Shown: positions 44,338 to 53,672, numbered from the stretch's first letter. The stretch: 64,000 nt of DNA from Prevotella histicola JCM 15637 = DNF00424 (GCF_000613925.1 NZ_BAJX01000001.1:62001-126000), one strand, 5' to 3'. Notes: generated by a model from the letters alone, not told the origin. Numbers and translations are program-made.

Positions 44338-45000
44338 ATGAAAGAGATTACACCGATAGCTTATTTCCACTCTCCACTGACTTCAAAGTTTGGTATACCT
44401 CGACAAAGTGGTTTATCTGAGAATCTTATTGGTCATATTGTTTTTGAAAAAAGATATCGTAAAAAAGAAGCCTTAAGGGGATTGGATGAGTTTGATTATT
44501 TATGGCTTATCTGGGGCTTTTCTGCTAATAAATCCTTGAATGAGTGCAAACTAACAGTACGCCCTCCGCGATTGGGTGGTAATGAGAGACTAGGAGTTTT
44601 TGCTACACGCTCTCCTTTCCGTCCTAATGGATTAGGGTTATCGTGTGTTCGTATCAAACAGATCAGTGAAGAAAATATTGAAGTTGTCGGGGCTGATCTT
44701 ATGGACGGAACACCAATATATGATATAAAACCTTATATTCCTTATGTAGATTGTCATCCAGAGGCAAAAGGTGGGTTCACTGATATGAGGAAATGGAAAC
44801 GTTTGTCTGTACATATTCCTAATAAGTTCTCCAAAGAATTTGGTGAGAATGAATTAGCAGCATTAAAGGATCTGCTTGCGGAAGATCCACGTCCACAATA
44901 TCAACATGACGCAACGCGCATCTATGGTATGCCTTTTGGAGGTAAGGATGTAAAATTTAGAGTTCATAAAGATTTGTTAGAGGTTATCGGAATCGACTAG
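44338..45000 (+). CDS. tsaA: tRNA (t6A37-N6)-methyltransferase TrmO (TsaA/YaeB)
   Basis: SAM-dependent enzyme making m6t6A37 in tRNA-Thr. MKEITPIAYFHSPLTSKFGI followed by PRQSG, the GVFATRSPFRPNGLGLS block and DLMDGTPIYDIKPYIPYVD are the family signatures. The C-terminal subdomain ends RVHKDLLEVIGID. The ATG at 44338 is preferred over 44230, since the extra 36 residues are hydrophobic non-family sequence lying upstream of the promoter. 220 aa. Confidence 0.92.
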   Translation: MKEITPIAYFHSPLTSKFGIPRQSGLSENLIGHIVFEKRYRKKEALRGLDEFDYLWLIWGFSANKSLNECKLTVRPPRLGGNERLGVFATRSPFRPNGLGLSCVRIKQISEENIEVVGADLMDGTPIYDIKPYIPYVDCHPEAKGGFTDMRKWKRLSVHIPNKFSKEFGENELAALKDLLAEDPRPQYQHDATRIYGMPFGGKDVKFRVHKDLLEVIGID

Positions 45001-45384
45001 GAAAGACTGGATTTTATAAAGTAATATGATTCCTTGCGAAAATACTATTTCATGAGTTTATATAAATGAAGAGCATTTTTATAATCTTTTGAAGAATTAG
45101 TAGTATGTGAAAGAATAAAAAGTTTACGTGATTATAAAATGGTAAAAACACAATTAAATAGTAAAAGAAGCCTTTCTACAAAGTAAAATAGCATCTTTTG
45201 AATTGTGAATTGTAGATCTTTAATTATCTGTGTATTATGAATCTCAAGATGCTTGTTTTATGTTCATTCTTTGTATCTCTTACGATATATTATTTGTATA
45301 GATAGTTTCTTTTGTATCTTTAGGAGAGATTATGTAGATTTGAACAAGTATATGCTTATTCGTAGAACCATGTTGGAGTTCGCC
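45001..45384. other. Non-coding gap
   Basis: About 380 bases; AT-rich. It contains a weakly preserved palindrome array at 45163-45199 and nothing else recognisable. Confidence 0.6.
45163..45199. repeat. 22-nt-period palindrome array 4 (two degenerate units)
   Basis: Units AAAAGAAGCCTTTCT (45163) and AAAATAGCATCTTTT (45185) keep the 15+7 spacing, with spacer ACAAAGT; a third decayed unit may start at 45207. It appears to be an older copy of arrays 1-3. Confidence 0.6.
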
Positions 45385-45699
45385 TTACATATAATGTAGC
45401 CAAGCAAAAGCTTTGCGTTCTGAAAGATAGTTCAAGTTGTTCATGTTCCGATAAGCTTCACGTTCAAATGACAGATTCAAGTAAGCACGACCATGAAAGG
45501 GGAGGCGAATCAACCATTCTGTAATATACCAAATATAAAATGGTAAGATTAACATCTCAAGCATTTGACGCGTGTGTATACGCTCATGATTGATAAGTTC
45601 TTTTGTTAGATCAGTGTTAGGATGTACGAAAAGAATACCAAGAATATTGATCGCATCATAATTCTGGGGAGGTAAATATGGTGTTCGGATAATCTTCAT
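45385..45699 (-). CDS. Small HExxH-containing protein, possible membrane-bound metallopeptidase
   Basis: 104 residues. A gluzincin-like zinc motif HERIH (residues 38-42) is followed by hydrophobic MLILPFYIWYITEWLIRLPF (50-69) and FEREAYRN (78-85), whose Glu residues could be the third ligand. The N-terminus MKIIRTPYLPPQNYDAINIL and the HTRQ after the motif recur in Bacteroidetes hypotheticals (from memory). The order HExxH-TM-E recalls a stripped-down M48/M56 fold. It overlaps the upstream zinc-ribbon gene by one base. Confidence 0.65.
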   Translation of the reverse strand: MKIIRTPYLPPQNYDAINILGILFVHPNTDLTKELINHERIHTRQMLEMLILPFYIWYITEWLIRLPFHGRAYLNLSFEREAYRNMNNLNYLSERKAFAWLHYM

Positions 45700-46193
45700 T
45701 ATTCTGTTTCTATTGACTCTATGCGGGGCTTAGATGCCGTAGGGGTCGTTGATGTCTCATTTAGTGAACTAGATGTCGTTTCAGAAGGGCTATTATCTAT
45801 ATCTGGATCTTCCGAAGTTTGTTCAGATTTCTTATGTCTTATTTGGTGTCTCCCACGAATACTATTAAATACTTTCTCTGCTTGTTCCTCCTCTTGATTA
45901 TCGAGAGAGTCTTTAGATGTCGTATCCTTAGTGATGGTATCAAATTTTGCCTTATTTGATTCGGCTAGATTGGAGTCGGGTTCAATTGCAGTTTGAGTAT
46001 ATTCTGGATCATTTTTGTGTTGGCCGTAATAGAAAAATCCAAAGCCAACAAGGGAAAAAGTACCAATAATGATAAATGTTACGATTCCACGTCCTAATGT
46101 AGGTTCATCTTCTTTGCGAGGTATTGGCGTACCACAATGTGGACAGTGATTTGCTTTTTCATTTATTTCTGTATTACAGTTTGGACATCTCAT
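45699..46193 (-). CDS. Zinc-ribbon membrane-anchored protein
   Basis: 164 residues. The N-terminal zinc ribbon is MRCPNCNTEINEKANHCPHC (CxxC...CxxC, residues 3-20). A single membrane segment follows (GIVTFIIIGTFSLVGFGFFY, about 35-54), then a long Ser/Thr/Asp/Glu-rich, presumably disordered exterior tail. Function unknown. It is the first gene of a two-gene unit with the HExxH protein. The -7 box is at 46219-46226. Confidence 0.7.
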   Translation of the reverse strand: MRCPNCNTEINEKANHCPHCGTPIPRKEDEPTLGRGIVTFIIIGTFSLVGFGFFYYGQHKNDPEYTQTAIEPDSNLAESNKAKFDTITKDTTSKDSLDNQEEEQAEKVFNSIRGRHQIRHKKSEQTSEDPDIDNSPSETTSSSLNETSTTPTASKPRIESIETE

Positions 46194-46218
46194 TTTATAT
46201 AAGCTTTGTTTCTGTTGG

Positions 46219-46226
46219 CAAAGGTA
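46219..46226 (-). promoter_or_regulatory. -7 promoter box for the zinc-ribbon gene
   Basis: TACCTTTG followed by C on the minus strand, 25 bases before the ATG at 46193. Confidence 0.5.
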
Positions 46227-46288
46227 ACGGAAAACGTAGAGATAGCAAAAGGATTTAGCTTTTTATTCATTTCTACTTTCTTTTTTGT

Positions 46289-46296
46289 ATCTTTGC
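46289..46296 (+). promoter_or_regulatory. -7 promoter box for the 46331 gene
   Basis: TATCTTTG followed by C, 34 bases before the ATG at 46331. Confidence 0.5.
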
Positions 46297-46330
46297 AAAT
46301 GTTTCTCTGAAGATGAAAAAGAAATAATAA

Positions 46331-46783
46331 ATGAAGAAGTTCCTACTGATTATAATTGCTTCTTTCCTGATAGCTGCTGGTAAAGCGCAACGAGGTATAG
46401 ACGGTATTACTTTCATGGAAAACAGGCAAGAAGCAATGAAAGAGCTTATAAATAAGTTTGGACAGCCAGTGTCTGAAGTTGGTAATAAAGTTGTATTTAA
46501 AAATGTTTTGTTTAATGGGGATAAATATTCTGAAGCCGATGTCTTTTTTAATGGTGATAGTTGTCTGTATATTATTCGTCTAAGAACTATTTGTATAAGT
46601 CGACCAAAGGCAATTGAACATATGAAAACTTTGTGGAAAAAATATGCAGAAGTTTATAGTACTACGGAAGGAATGAATGCGGAAGATGGAAGATTTGTTG
46701 TAGGTTATGATAAAGATGGAACTCGTTTTTTTACTATTGCTACCTTCCGTAATAGCTGTGAACTATCGTTTGGTCCCTTCTAA
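46331..46783 (+). CDS. Exported hypothetical protein
   Basis: 150 residues with signal peptide MKKFLLIIIASFLIAAGKAQ. The mature part (RGIDGITFMENRQEAMKELI...) has the look of an alpha/beta SnoaL- or DUF-type module with alternating strands and ends FRNSCELSFGPF; the family was not recognised. The DUF3256 gene begins 11 bases later and is also exported, so they are probably cotranscribed. Confidence 0.6.
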   Translation: MKKFLLIIIASFLIAAGKAQRGIDGITFMENRQEAMKELINKFGQPVSEVGNKVVFKNVLFNGDKYSEADVFFNGDSCLYIIRLRTICISRPKAIEHMKTLWKKYAEVYSTTEGMNAEDGRFVVGYDKDGTRFFTIATFRNSCELSFGPF

Positions 46784-46794
46784 ATTTTAACATT

Positions 46795-47400
46795 ATGAAG
46801 AAAATATTTGTAATTATATATTGTCTTGCTTGCAGTCTTTGTATTTCTGCACAGAGTCTTCGTGAAATATGGATAGAAATGCCAGATAGTATTATCCCTT
46901 ATCTCACTAAAAGCCAGCGTACTGAGCTCGTAGATTACATTAAAATGAATGTTACTCCTGTTGTGAAGAACACTTTTGGTGATTCTACTTTTATAAAAAG
47001 AATGACAAAGGATTACCTTAAAGTTTTGCTAAATAAGAATACACAACTTGAGATAAAGATATTGGACCCATCTTCATTTGCCTTAGTTGAAACTTGGAAT
47101 GGGCCTGTTGCTGAAAGTAAATTGCGTGTTTATGATTATCAGTGGAATGTTCGTAAGATAACTCTTCCAGAAACTTTTTCTGTACAACAGCCTGATACGA
47201 TGAGTAATTCAACGTATGCAGATTTGTGCTCAATAATGACTCCGAGACTACAGGAACTTCATTTCTCAGACATGGATAATTTCTTGTTAGTAGATTATAA
47301 CTTCCCATTATTGTCTAAAGAGGATGTTAAAAGGGCGAGGATGTTATTAAAACCTTCGCGATTAATATGGACAGGAAAGGTTTTTCGTTATGAAAAGTGA
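46795..47400 (+). CDS. DUF3256 family exported protein
   Basis: 201 residues with signal peptide MKKIFVIIYCLACSLCISAQ. SLREIWIEMPDSIIPYLTKS is the DUF3256 N-terminal signature; TELVDYIKMNVTPVVKNTF and the closing RLIWTGKVFRYEK fit. A Bacteroidales-specific periplasmic family of unknown function. Confidence 0.8.
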   Translation: MKKIFVIIYCLACSLCISAQSLREIWIEMPDSIIPYLTKSQRTELVDYIKMNVTPVVKNTFGDSTFIKRMTKDYLKVLLNKNTQLEIKILDPSSFALVETWNGPVAESKLRVYDYQWNVRKITLPETFSVQQPDTMSNSTYADLCSIMTPRLQELHFSDMDNFLLVDYNFPLLSKEDVKRARMLLKPSRLIWTGKVFRYEK

Positions 47401-47431
47401 TAGTTCTTTTGGCAATCTCTAATAAAATAAT

Positions 47432-47439
47432 TACTTTTG
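47432..47439 (+). promoter_or_regulatory. -7 promoter box for the nucleoside permease
   Basis: TACTTTTG followed by C, 24 bases before the ATG at 47464. Confidence 0.5.
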
Positions 47440-47463
47440 CGGTGCGTTTTAAATAGCTGAAAC

Positions 47464-48726
47464 ATGAATTTGAAGATACGTTTAGCGTTGATGAACTTCT
47501 TGGAGTTCGCAGTGTGGGGGGCTTATTTAACTTCCATGGGACGCTATCTTGGTAATGTTGGTATTGGGTCTGAGATAGGTTTATTTTATTCCATGCAGGG
47601 TGTTGTCTCAATCTTTATGCCAGCCCTAATGGGTATTGTTGCTGACCGCTGGATTCCTGCTCAGCGTTTATTGGGCTTTTGTCATTTACTTGCAGGTTTA
47701 TTTATGTTTGCAACAGCAGGTTATGGCATTAGTGTTGGGAAGCAGGCTGATTTTCCCGTAATATTTACTCTTTATTCTTTATCCGTTGCTTTCTATATGC
47801 CTACGTTAGCTCTTTCAAACTCTGTAGCCTATAGTGCGTTGACAAAAGCTGGGATGGATACAGTTAAAGATTTCCCTCCAATTCGTGTGTTTGGAACCAT
47901 AGGGTTTATTTTAACCATGTGGATAGTAGACCTATTAGGTTTTCAGAGTAATCAGAATCAGTTTATAACCTCTGGCGTTGTAAGTATTATTCTTTTCTTA
48001 TACACATTTACATTACCAAATTGTGATGTCTGCAAAGGTAATAATAAGAAAAGTTTTGTAGATGCGTTTGGTTTACGAGCCTTTGCGCTATTTAAGGAGA
48101 AGAAGATGGCAATATTCTTTATATTCTCAATGCTTCTTGGTGTTAGTCTTCAGATAACGAACAGTTTTGCTAATCCTTTCCTATTCAGTTTTGGTGCACA
48201 GCCAGAGTTTGCTGAAGCGTTTGGAGTACAACATGCGAATATTCTAATTAGTTTGTCACAAGTTAGTGAAACATGTTGCATTCTTCTTATACCATTCTTT
48301 ATGCGTCATTATGGCATAAAGAATGTTATGCTGATAGCTATGTTCGCTTGGGTATTGCGCTTTGGATTATTTGGAGTAGGGAATCCAGGCTTCCCTGGAG
48401 TGTTGTTGTTTGTGTTGTCAATGATAGTGTATGGTGTAGCTTTTGACTTCTTCAATATCTCTGGTTCTCTGTTTGTTGATAATAGTACAGAGCCTGCGTT
48501 ACGCTCGTCAGCACAAGGGTTGTTTATGCTTATGACAAATGGTGTTGGGGCTACAATCGGTACTTTAGTTGCTCAAGCTATTATTAATGCTTATACACAT
48601 CCCCAAAAAGTTGGTATGGATATCTTAACTGTTGGCGACTGGCCAGCTTGTTGGTTTATCTTTGCTGGTTATGCTTTTGTTGTAGGAGTTTGTTTTGCTG
48701 TGATATTTCATCCGAAGAAGGCATAA
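47464..48726 (+). CDS. NupG-type nucleoside:H+ symporter (MFS)
   Basis: 420-residue MFS transporter with 12 hydrophobic segments. The N-terminus MNLKIRLALMNFLEFAVWGA and then YLTSMGRYL, GIVADRWIPAQRLLGFCHL and VAYDFFNISGSLFVD-like AFDFFNISGSLFVD are typical of the nucleoside permease branch (NupG/XapB). It probably imports nucleosides for salvage. Confidence 0.88.
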   Translation: MNLKIRLALMNFLEFAVWGAYLTSMGRYLGNVGIGSEIGLFYSMQGVVSIFMPALMGIVADRWIPAQRLLGFCHLLAGLFMFATAGYGISVGKQADFPVIFTLYSLSVAFYMPTLALSNSVAYSALTKAGMDTVKDFPPIRVFGTIGFILTMWIVDLLGFQSNQNQFITSGVVSIILFLYTFTLPNCDVCKGNNKKSFVDAFGLRAFALFKEKKMAIFFIFSMLLGVSLQITNSFANPFLFSFGAQPEFAEAFGVQHANILISLSQVSETCCILLIPFFMRHYGIKNVMLIAMFAWVLRFGLFGVGNPGFPGVLLFVLSMIVYGVAFDFFNISGSLFVDNSTEPALRSSAQGLFMLMTNGVGATIGTLVAQAIINAYTHPQKVGMDILTVGDWPACWFIFAGYAFVVGVCFAVIFHPKKA

Positions 48727-48781
48727 TATATGTAAGTCAAATTGTATAGTAGATATACTATTAGAGTGTAGAAACCTCACT

Positions 48782-49339
48782 ATGAGTAAAGTTCAACTTC
48801 TTTTTGTTGGCATATCCGAAATTGTTGGAGGTCCGGAACTGGGGCTTCTTTTACTCACAGACTTAAGTCGTACAAGGCAGGTAGCTATTGTCTGTGATAG
48901 TAATATAGAATATGAAATCGGATTACGCACGAGTAAAGATGTGGATACGAGTAGATTTTTGCCTGAAGTATTATGTCAAGTAAGCCCTCTTATGACGAAT
49001 GATCATTATGAAATCCTATTCAATTCAATTATTGATGGACAGTATAAGGCTTTGTTAGTTAATAAGGATGATTTAACTCATACACCTATGCGCGCTTCTG
49101 ATGCAATTCTCTTAGCCTTAGTGGCAAAACTTGAGATCTTTATGGAGGAGCATCTTTTTAATCGTCAGAGTGTCCATAATATGGGAGGGCAGAATAAGAT
49201 GGCATTACCACTTAATGCACTTAGCCCAGATATGTTACGTCGTGCTTTAAAGCAAGCCATAGAAGATGAAAACTATGAATTGGCATCAATGCTCCGAGAT
49301 GAGATGAAACAACGTGAGAAGAGGAACTTAGATGAATAG
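48782..49339 (+). CDS. Bifunctional nuclease (DUF151) with UVR motif
   Basis: 185 residues. The N-terminal DUF151/BFN domain (residues 1-125) has VGGPELGLLLLTDLSRTRQV and MRASDAILLALVAKLEIF. A C-terminal UvrB/UvrC motif follows (DMLRRALKQAIEDENYELAS, then MLRDEMKQREKR). This fused form is common in Bacteroidetes; nuclease activity is known only for distant homologues. It sits 21 bases before rsmE. Confidence 0.85.
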   Translation: MSKVQLLFVGISEIVGGPELGLLLLTDLSRTRQVAIVCDSNIEYEIGLRTSKDVDTSRFLPEVLCQVSPLMTNDHYEILFNSIIDGQYKALLVNKDDLTHTPMRASDAILLALVAKLEIFMEEHLFNRQSVHNMGGQNKMALPLNALSPDMLRRALKQAIEDENYELASMLRDEMKQREKRNLDE

Positions 49340-49348
49340 ATTTTCTTA

Positions 49349-49356
49349 TAATTTTG
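49349..49356 (+). promoter_or_regulatory. Possible internal -7 box for rsmE, 4 bases from the ATG
   Basis: TAATTTTG in the 21-base gap before rsmE, ending 4 bases before the ATG; no -33 TTG is visible. Confidence 0.3.
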
Positions 49357-49360
49357 ATAA

Positions 49361-50083
49361 ATGAAAGAAGCTAGATACTTTTATGTTCCTAATGCTGTAA
49401 CAGAAACAGAATTACCTGCAGACGAAGCAATACATGCATTACGTGTTCTCCGATTGAAGGAAGGGGATGAGCTCTTTCTTATTGATGGGGAAGGATGTTT
49501 CTTTCGAGCAGAAGTCGCATTAACTACATCAAAGAAGTGTGTTTATACTATTAAACAAACACTTAAACAAGAGCCTACATGGCATGGTGGAATTCATCTT
49601 GCTATTGCCCCTACAAAAGATATGGGACGCATGGAATGGTTAGTAGAGAAGGCTACGGAGATTGGCTTTAATAAGATTAGTTTTCTTGATTGTAAATTCT
49701 CTGAGCGTAAATCTTTACGTGTAGATCGAATAGAGAAAATCATAATTTCTGCTGTAAAGCAGAGTAGGAAGGGATGGAAGCCTGTTGTAGAACCTATGAT
49801 ACCGTTCCATCAGTTCATTGATAATTGTACATCAGCAGGGCAAAAATATATCTGCCATTGCTATTCTGAAATTTCGAAACTGGATTTCTTTACAGAGGCG
49901 AATCAATCACTTGAAGAAGACATTCTTGTTTTAGTTGGTCCAGAAGGTGATTTCTCTTTTGATGAGGTACGTTATGCAATGGAACATGGCTTTAAGAGTG
50001 TGACTTTGGGGGAGAGTCGTTTGCGCACGGAAACTGCAGGGCTCTTTGCCGTTATGATATCACAGCTTGCACGTAGGGTGTAA
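49361..50083 (+). CDS. rsmE: 16S rRNA (uracil1498-N3)-methyltransferase
   Basis: SPOUT methyltransferase of 240 residues. The N-terminal PUA-like region has EAIHALRVLRLKEGDELFLI. The catalytic knot has APTKDMGRMEWLVEKATEIG, FLDCKFSERKSL, VGPEGDFSFDE (usually GPEGGFS) and VTLGESRLRTETAG. It acts on the small ribosomal subunit. Confidence 0.95.
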   Translation: MKEARYFYVPNAVTETELPADEAIHALRVLRLKEGDELFLIDGEGCFFRAEVALTTSKKCVYTIKQTLKQEPTWHGGIHLAIAPTKDMGRMEWLVEKATEIGFNKISFLDCKFSERKSLRVDRIEKIIISAVKQSRKGWKPVVEPMIPFHQFIDNCTSAGQKYICHCYSEISKLDFFTEANQSLEEDILVLVGPEGDFSFDEVRYAMEHGFKSVTLGESRLRTETAGLFAVMISQLARRV

Positions 50084-50265
50084 GCTGTTTTTGTATATTA
50101 AAATTAATAATTAAGAATAGAATATTAGAAGGAATATGAGTAAAATGGGTATAATTTTTTATAGTCTCTCTAATGTGACATGAGTATTTGAAAAGAAGGG
50201 CTTTACAAGAATAGTCCATTACAAACTTTTGTCTTTCATCTCGTGTAAGTATCGAAAGTTTTATT

Positions 50266-50273
50266 TATATTTG
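50266..50273 (+). promoter_or_regulatory. -7 promoter box for the Oar-like receptor
   Basis: TATATTTG followed by C, 52 bases before the ATG at 50326. Confidence 0.5.
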
Positions 50274-50325
50274 CAACATACATTTAAATAACGTTATTAT
50301 TTCATTTAATCTCTTAGCTTAAACT

Positions 50326-53300
50326 ATGCAAAAAAGATTACTTTTCTTGTTCATGTTGTTAATGACAATGACAACTACTGTCATGGCTCAGATAACAACA
50401 TCAGGAATCAGTGGTAGAGTGACATCTCAAGGTGAAGATGTCATTGGTGCTACTATTACGGCAACTCATGAACCATCAGGAACCGTCTATAGGGCTGTGA
50501 CGAATATAGATGGTCGGTATACTATTCAAGGTATGCGTGTAGGTGGGCCGTACAAGGTACAAGTGGCTTATGTTGGCCAAAAAACAAAGACCTTTGAGAA
50601 TGTGATGCTCCAACTTGGTGAGACGGAAGATCTCTCTTGTACACTACAAGACGATTCTAAAGAACTTCAAGAAGTTGTTGTAACAGGGAGTGCGGGTGTA
50701 AATGCCACAAAGACGGGTGCCGCACAAAGTATCAGCTCAAAGCAGATTGCTGATATGCCTAGTATTACTCACGGTATTGCTGATGTTGCCCGATTGAATC
50801 CACAGTTGACAACTTCAAATAATGGGGCTATGTCATTTGCTGGTGCAAGTAACCGTTATAATTCATTTATGATAGATGGAGCTATGAATAACGACGTGTT
50901 CGGTCTTACTGCAGATGGTTCAAATGGTGGTCAAGCAGGAACACAACCTGTTTCAATGGAGACTATTGAGCAAATTCAGGTTAACGTTGCTCCTTTTGAT
51001 GTACGACAGAGTGGTTTTACGGGTGGCTCTATTAATGCTATTACTAAGTCTGGTACTAATAAGTTCCACGGTAGTTTGTATGGTTTTGGAAATAACCAAA
51101 GCTTGATAGGGCATCACTATCCGTATTCTGATGGTACTGGCTATGCACCAAAATATCAAAAACAGCAAGAGTACCAATGGGGTATGACACTTGGAGGTCC
51201 GATTATTAAGAATAAGTTGTTCTTCTTCATTAACTATGAAAATACGAATAAGACTTATCCAAACCTTAATGGTTATCGTCAGTCAGGTTCACGTGTTAAT
51301 CCTGATGAAGCTGATGATGTCATGCAAAAAATTAAGGATATGGCTCAACGCCAAGGCTTGTCATATGATGGAACCTTTGCTAATCCTGACATTTATACGA
51401 AAAGTAATAAGTTTGGAGCTAAGATAGATTGGAATATCAACGATTTCAATAAATTCTCCTTCCGATGGAGTTATGTTGATGCAAAGCAATTGAATGTTGT
51501 TAGTTCAGCTTCTTCTTTGAATGATGATCACTATTATTTCCCATTCACGAGTAAGACGAATTCTTTTACAGCAGAGTTGCAAAGTAGGTTATCTCCTGTT
51601 GTAAGTAATGAAGCACGTGTAAGTTATGTACGTGTTCGTGATAAGCGTAATGTATCATCAGCTTTCCCTATGATCTCCCTACAAGTGACAGGTGGGTCTG
51701 TTAATATTGGTAATGAGCGCTCTTCAATGGCAAACTCTTTGGATCAGGATATATATACAATAGAAGATAACTTGACCTGGTATAAAGGTAATCATACCTA
51801 TACTTTTGGTACACATAACGAATTCTATAAGTTCGCTAACCTCTTTATCCAAGATGCCAATGGCTCTTATGATTTTACTGACAAGGCCCATTTTGATAAA
51901 TACTATGCTGATTTCATAGCAGGAACAATAGATCCTACCTATAATTATTTCCGTCAGTATCGATTTGGAGTAGCAAATGTTGATGTAACAGGAGACCCAC
52001 GTTGGAAAGCTCCTTTCTCTGCAGGACAACTTGGTTTCTATGCCCAAGATAAGTGGAATGTGACACCATCTTTCCAATTTACATATGGTTTGCGAATGGA
52101 AATTCCACTTTTCTTCAAAACACCTACTGCAAATGAACCATTTAATCAGTATGCTGCAGCCCATAACTGGGGTGTTCGAACGAATCATAAACTCTCAAGT
52201 ACTCCACTTTGGAGTCCTCGTGTAGGTTTCCGTTGGGATATTAATAAAGATCGTAAGTATATCCTCCGTGGTGGACTTGGTGTCTTCACAGGTCGTATTC
52301 CTTATGTATGGATCAGTAATAACTTCGTGAAGACAGGTCTCCAAATGCAGACTTATTCTGTGAATAGTCCTAAAGGACTGGATCTGATACTTGATCCAAA
52401 TGGACAGGAGGCTAATGCGGCACGCTTAAGAGCTGCTGGTAGTCAAGAAGTCAATGTGTTTGAGGATAACTTTAAGTTTGCTCAAACATTGAAAGCAAAC
52501 CTCGGTTTTGATTTTAATCTTTTGGGTATTGATTGGACAGCAGAAGCAATTTACTCTAAGACTTTAAATGATATTTATTATAAGAATCTTTCTGTTGATA
52601 AGACAGGGCAGACCTTTGGTCAGGTAACAGGGTATGACTGGGATAATCGTCCAATGTATGAACGGACAACTACTGGTACTCCTTATTCATATGTCTATGC
52701 TCTTTATAATACCAGCAAGGGATATACACTAAACTTGTCACTTAAGGCAGAGAAGCACTTCAACTTTGGTCTTGATCTTATGGCAAGTTACACATGGACT
52801 CGCTCTATGAGTGTCAATAGTGGTACTTCTTCTGTTGCTGGTAGTAACTGGATGTTCAATGCGACCTATCGTGATGCAAATGATCCAGAACTTAGTCTTA
52901 GTGCATACAATGTTCCTCATCGTATTCAAGCTAGTGCATACTATCATACAAATTATGGTGCAAGAAAACAGTGGGAGACAACTGTTGGATTGATATATCA
53001 AGGACGCAGTGGGTCACCATATGTCATTGAAGTTTATGGAGATATGAATGGAGATGGTGCTAATGGTAATGACCTTATGTGGATTCCTACAGATGCACAA
53101 ATTGATAAGATGAAGTTCGCTAGTAATGTCAGAGTGAATAACAGTAAAGATATTTATCCACTGATTACCAAAGTTCTTGGCCCAGGCTTTAATGGAACAT
53201 TAACGGAAGATCAGCAGCGCTCATTGATGAAGCAGTGGGTTGGTGATGATTCTTACATGCGTGATCATCGTGGGGAATATTTCAAACGCTATGCCGATAA

Positions 53301-53586
53301 CCTTGCTTTTGAGCATCATTTCGATGTACACCTTGCACAAAAGTATAGTTTTAAGGTTGGTGGTCAGCTGAATTCACTTGAGTTAAGTTTTGATATCATT
53401 AATCTTGGCAACCTGTTAAATAAAGATTGGGGACATACTTATGGTGATGGTTTTGGCCGTTACTTTAGTCCTTTCAACTACGAAGGAAATGGTGTGTTTA
53501 AGTTTGATGGTACTCACGTAGCTCGTAATTACGATACTTATTATAGCCGTTGGCGTGGTCAACTCGGTTTGCGTTATACCTTCTAA
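50326..53586 (+). CDS. Oar-like TonB-dependent outer-membrane protein
   Basis: 1086 residues. The signal peptide is MQKRLLFLFMLLMTMTTTVMA. A carboxypeptidase-regulatory-like domain follows (residues 25-110, GISGRVTSQGEDVIGATITA), then a TonB-box-like ELQEVVVTGSA and a plug domain (NRYNSFMIDGAMNNDVFG and INAITKSGTNKFHGSLYGF). The long beta-barrel ends RWRGQLGLRYTF with a terminal Phe. ITKSGTN and the DPNGQ/GDMNGDGANGNDLMWIP region are typical of Oar/TonB receptors of Bacteroidetes. It lacks an adjacent SusD, so it is not a SusCD pair; substrate unknown. Confidence 0.9.
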   Translation: MQKRLLFLFMLLMTMTTTVMAQITTSGISGRVTSQGEDVIGATITATHEPSGTVYRAVTNIDGRYTIQGMRVGGPYKVQVAYVGQKTKTFENVMLQLGETEDLSCTLQDDSKELQEVVVTGSAGVNATKTGAAQSISSKQIADMPSITHGIADVARLNPQLTTSNNGAMSFAGASNRYNSFMIDGAMNNDVFGLTADGSNGGQAGTQPVSMETIEQIQVNVAPFDVRQSGFTGGSINAITKSGTNKFHGSLYGFGNNQSLIGHHYPYSDGTGYAPKYQKQQEYQWGMTLGGPIIKNKLFFFINYENTNKTYPNLNGYRQSGSRVNPDEADDVMQKIKDMAQRQGLSYDGTFANPDIYTKSNKFGAKIDWNINDFNKFSFRWSYVDAKQLNVVSSASSLNDDHYYFPFTSKTNSFTAELQSRLSPVVSNEARVSYVRVRDKRNVSSAFPMISLQVTGGSVNIGNERSSMANSLDQDIYTIEDNLTWYKGNHTYTFGTHNEFYKFANLFIQDANGSYDFTDKAHFDKYYADFIAGTIDPTYNYFRQYRFGVANVDVTGDPRWKAPFSAGQLGFYAQDKWNVTPSFQFTYGLRMEIPLFFKTPTANEPFNQYAAAHNWGVRTNHKLSSTPLWSPRVGFRWDINKDRKYILRGGLGVFTGRIPYVWISNNFVKTGLQMQTYSVNSPKGLDLILDPNGQEANAARLRAAGSQEVNVFEDNFKFAQTLKANLGFDFNLLGIDWTAEAIYSKTLNDIYYKNLSVDKTGQTFGQVTGYDWDNRPMYERTTTGTPYSYVYALYNTSKGYTLNLSLKAEKHFNFGLDLMASYTWTRSMSVNSGTSSVAGSNWMFNATYRDANDPELSLSAYNVPHRIQASAYYHTNYGARKQWETTVGLIYQGRSGSPYVIEVYGDMNGDGANGNDLMWIPTDAQIDKMKFASNVRVNNSKDIYPLITKVLGPGFNGTLTEDQQRSLMKQWVGDDSYMRDHRGEYFKRYADNLAFEHHFDVHLAQKYSFKVGGQLNSLELSFDIINLGNLLNKDWGHTYGDGFGRYFSPFNYEGNGVFKFDGTHVARNYDTYYSRWRGQLGLRYTF

Positions 53587-53605
53587 TTGGATGAATTAAG
53601 CATAT

Positions 53606-53643
53606 AAAAAAGCAGGGACTCGGTATGGGTCTCTGCTTTTTTT
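53606..53643 (+). terminator. Terminator after the Oar-like gene
   Basis: Stem AAAAAAGCAGGGAC pairs with GTCTCTGCTTTTTT (one G-U), then a T run. Confidence 0.8.
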
Positions 53644-53645
53644 CT

Positions 53646-53653
53646 TAACTTTG
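53646..53653 (+). promoter_or_regulatory. -7 promoter box for the cupin gene
   Basis: TAACTTTG, 19 bases before the ATG at 53673, directly behind the upstream terminator. Confidence 0.45.
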
Positions 53654-53672
53654 TAATCAAAATATTTATAGT

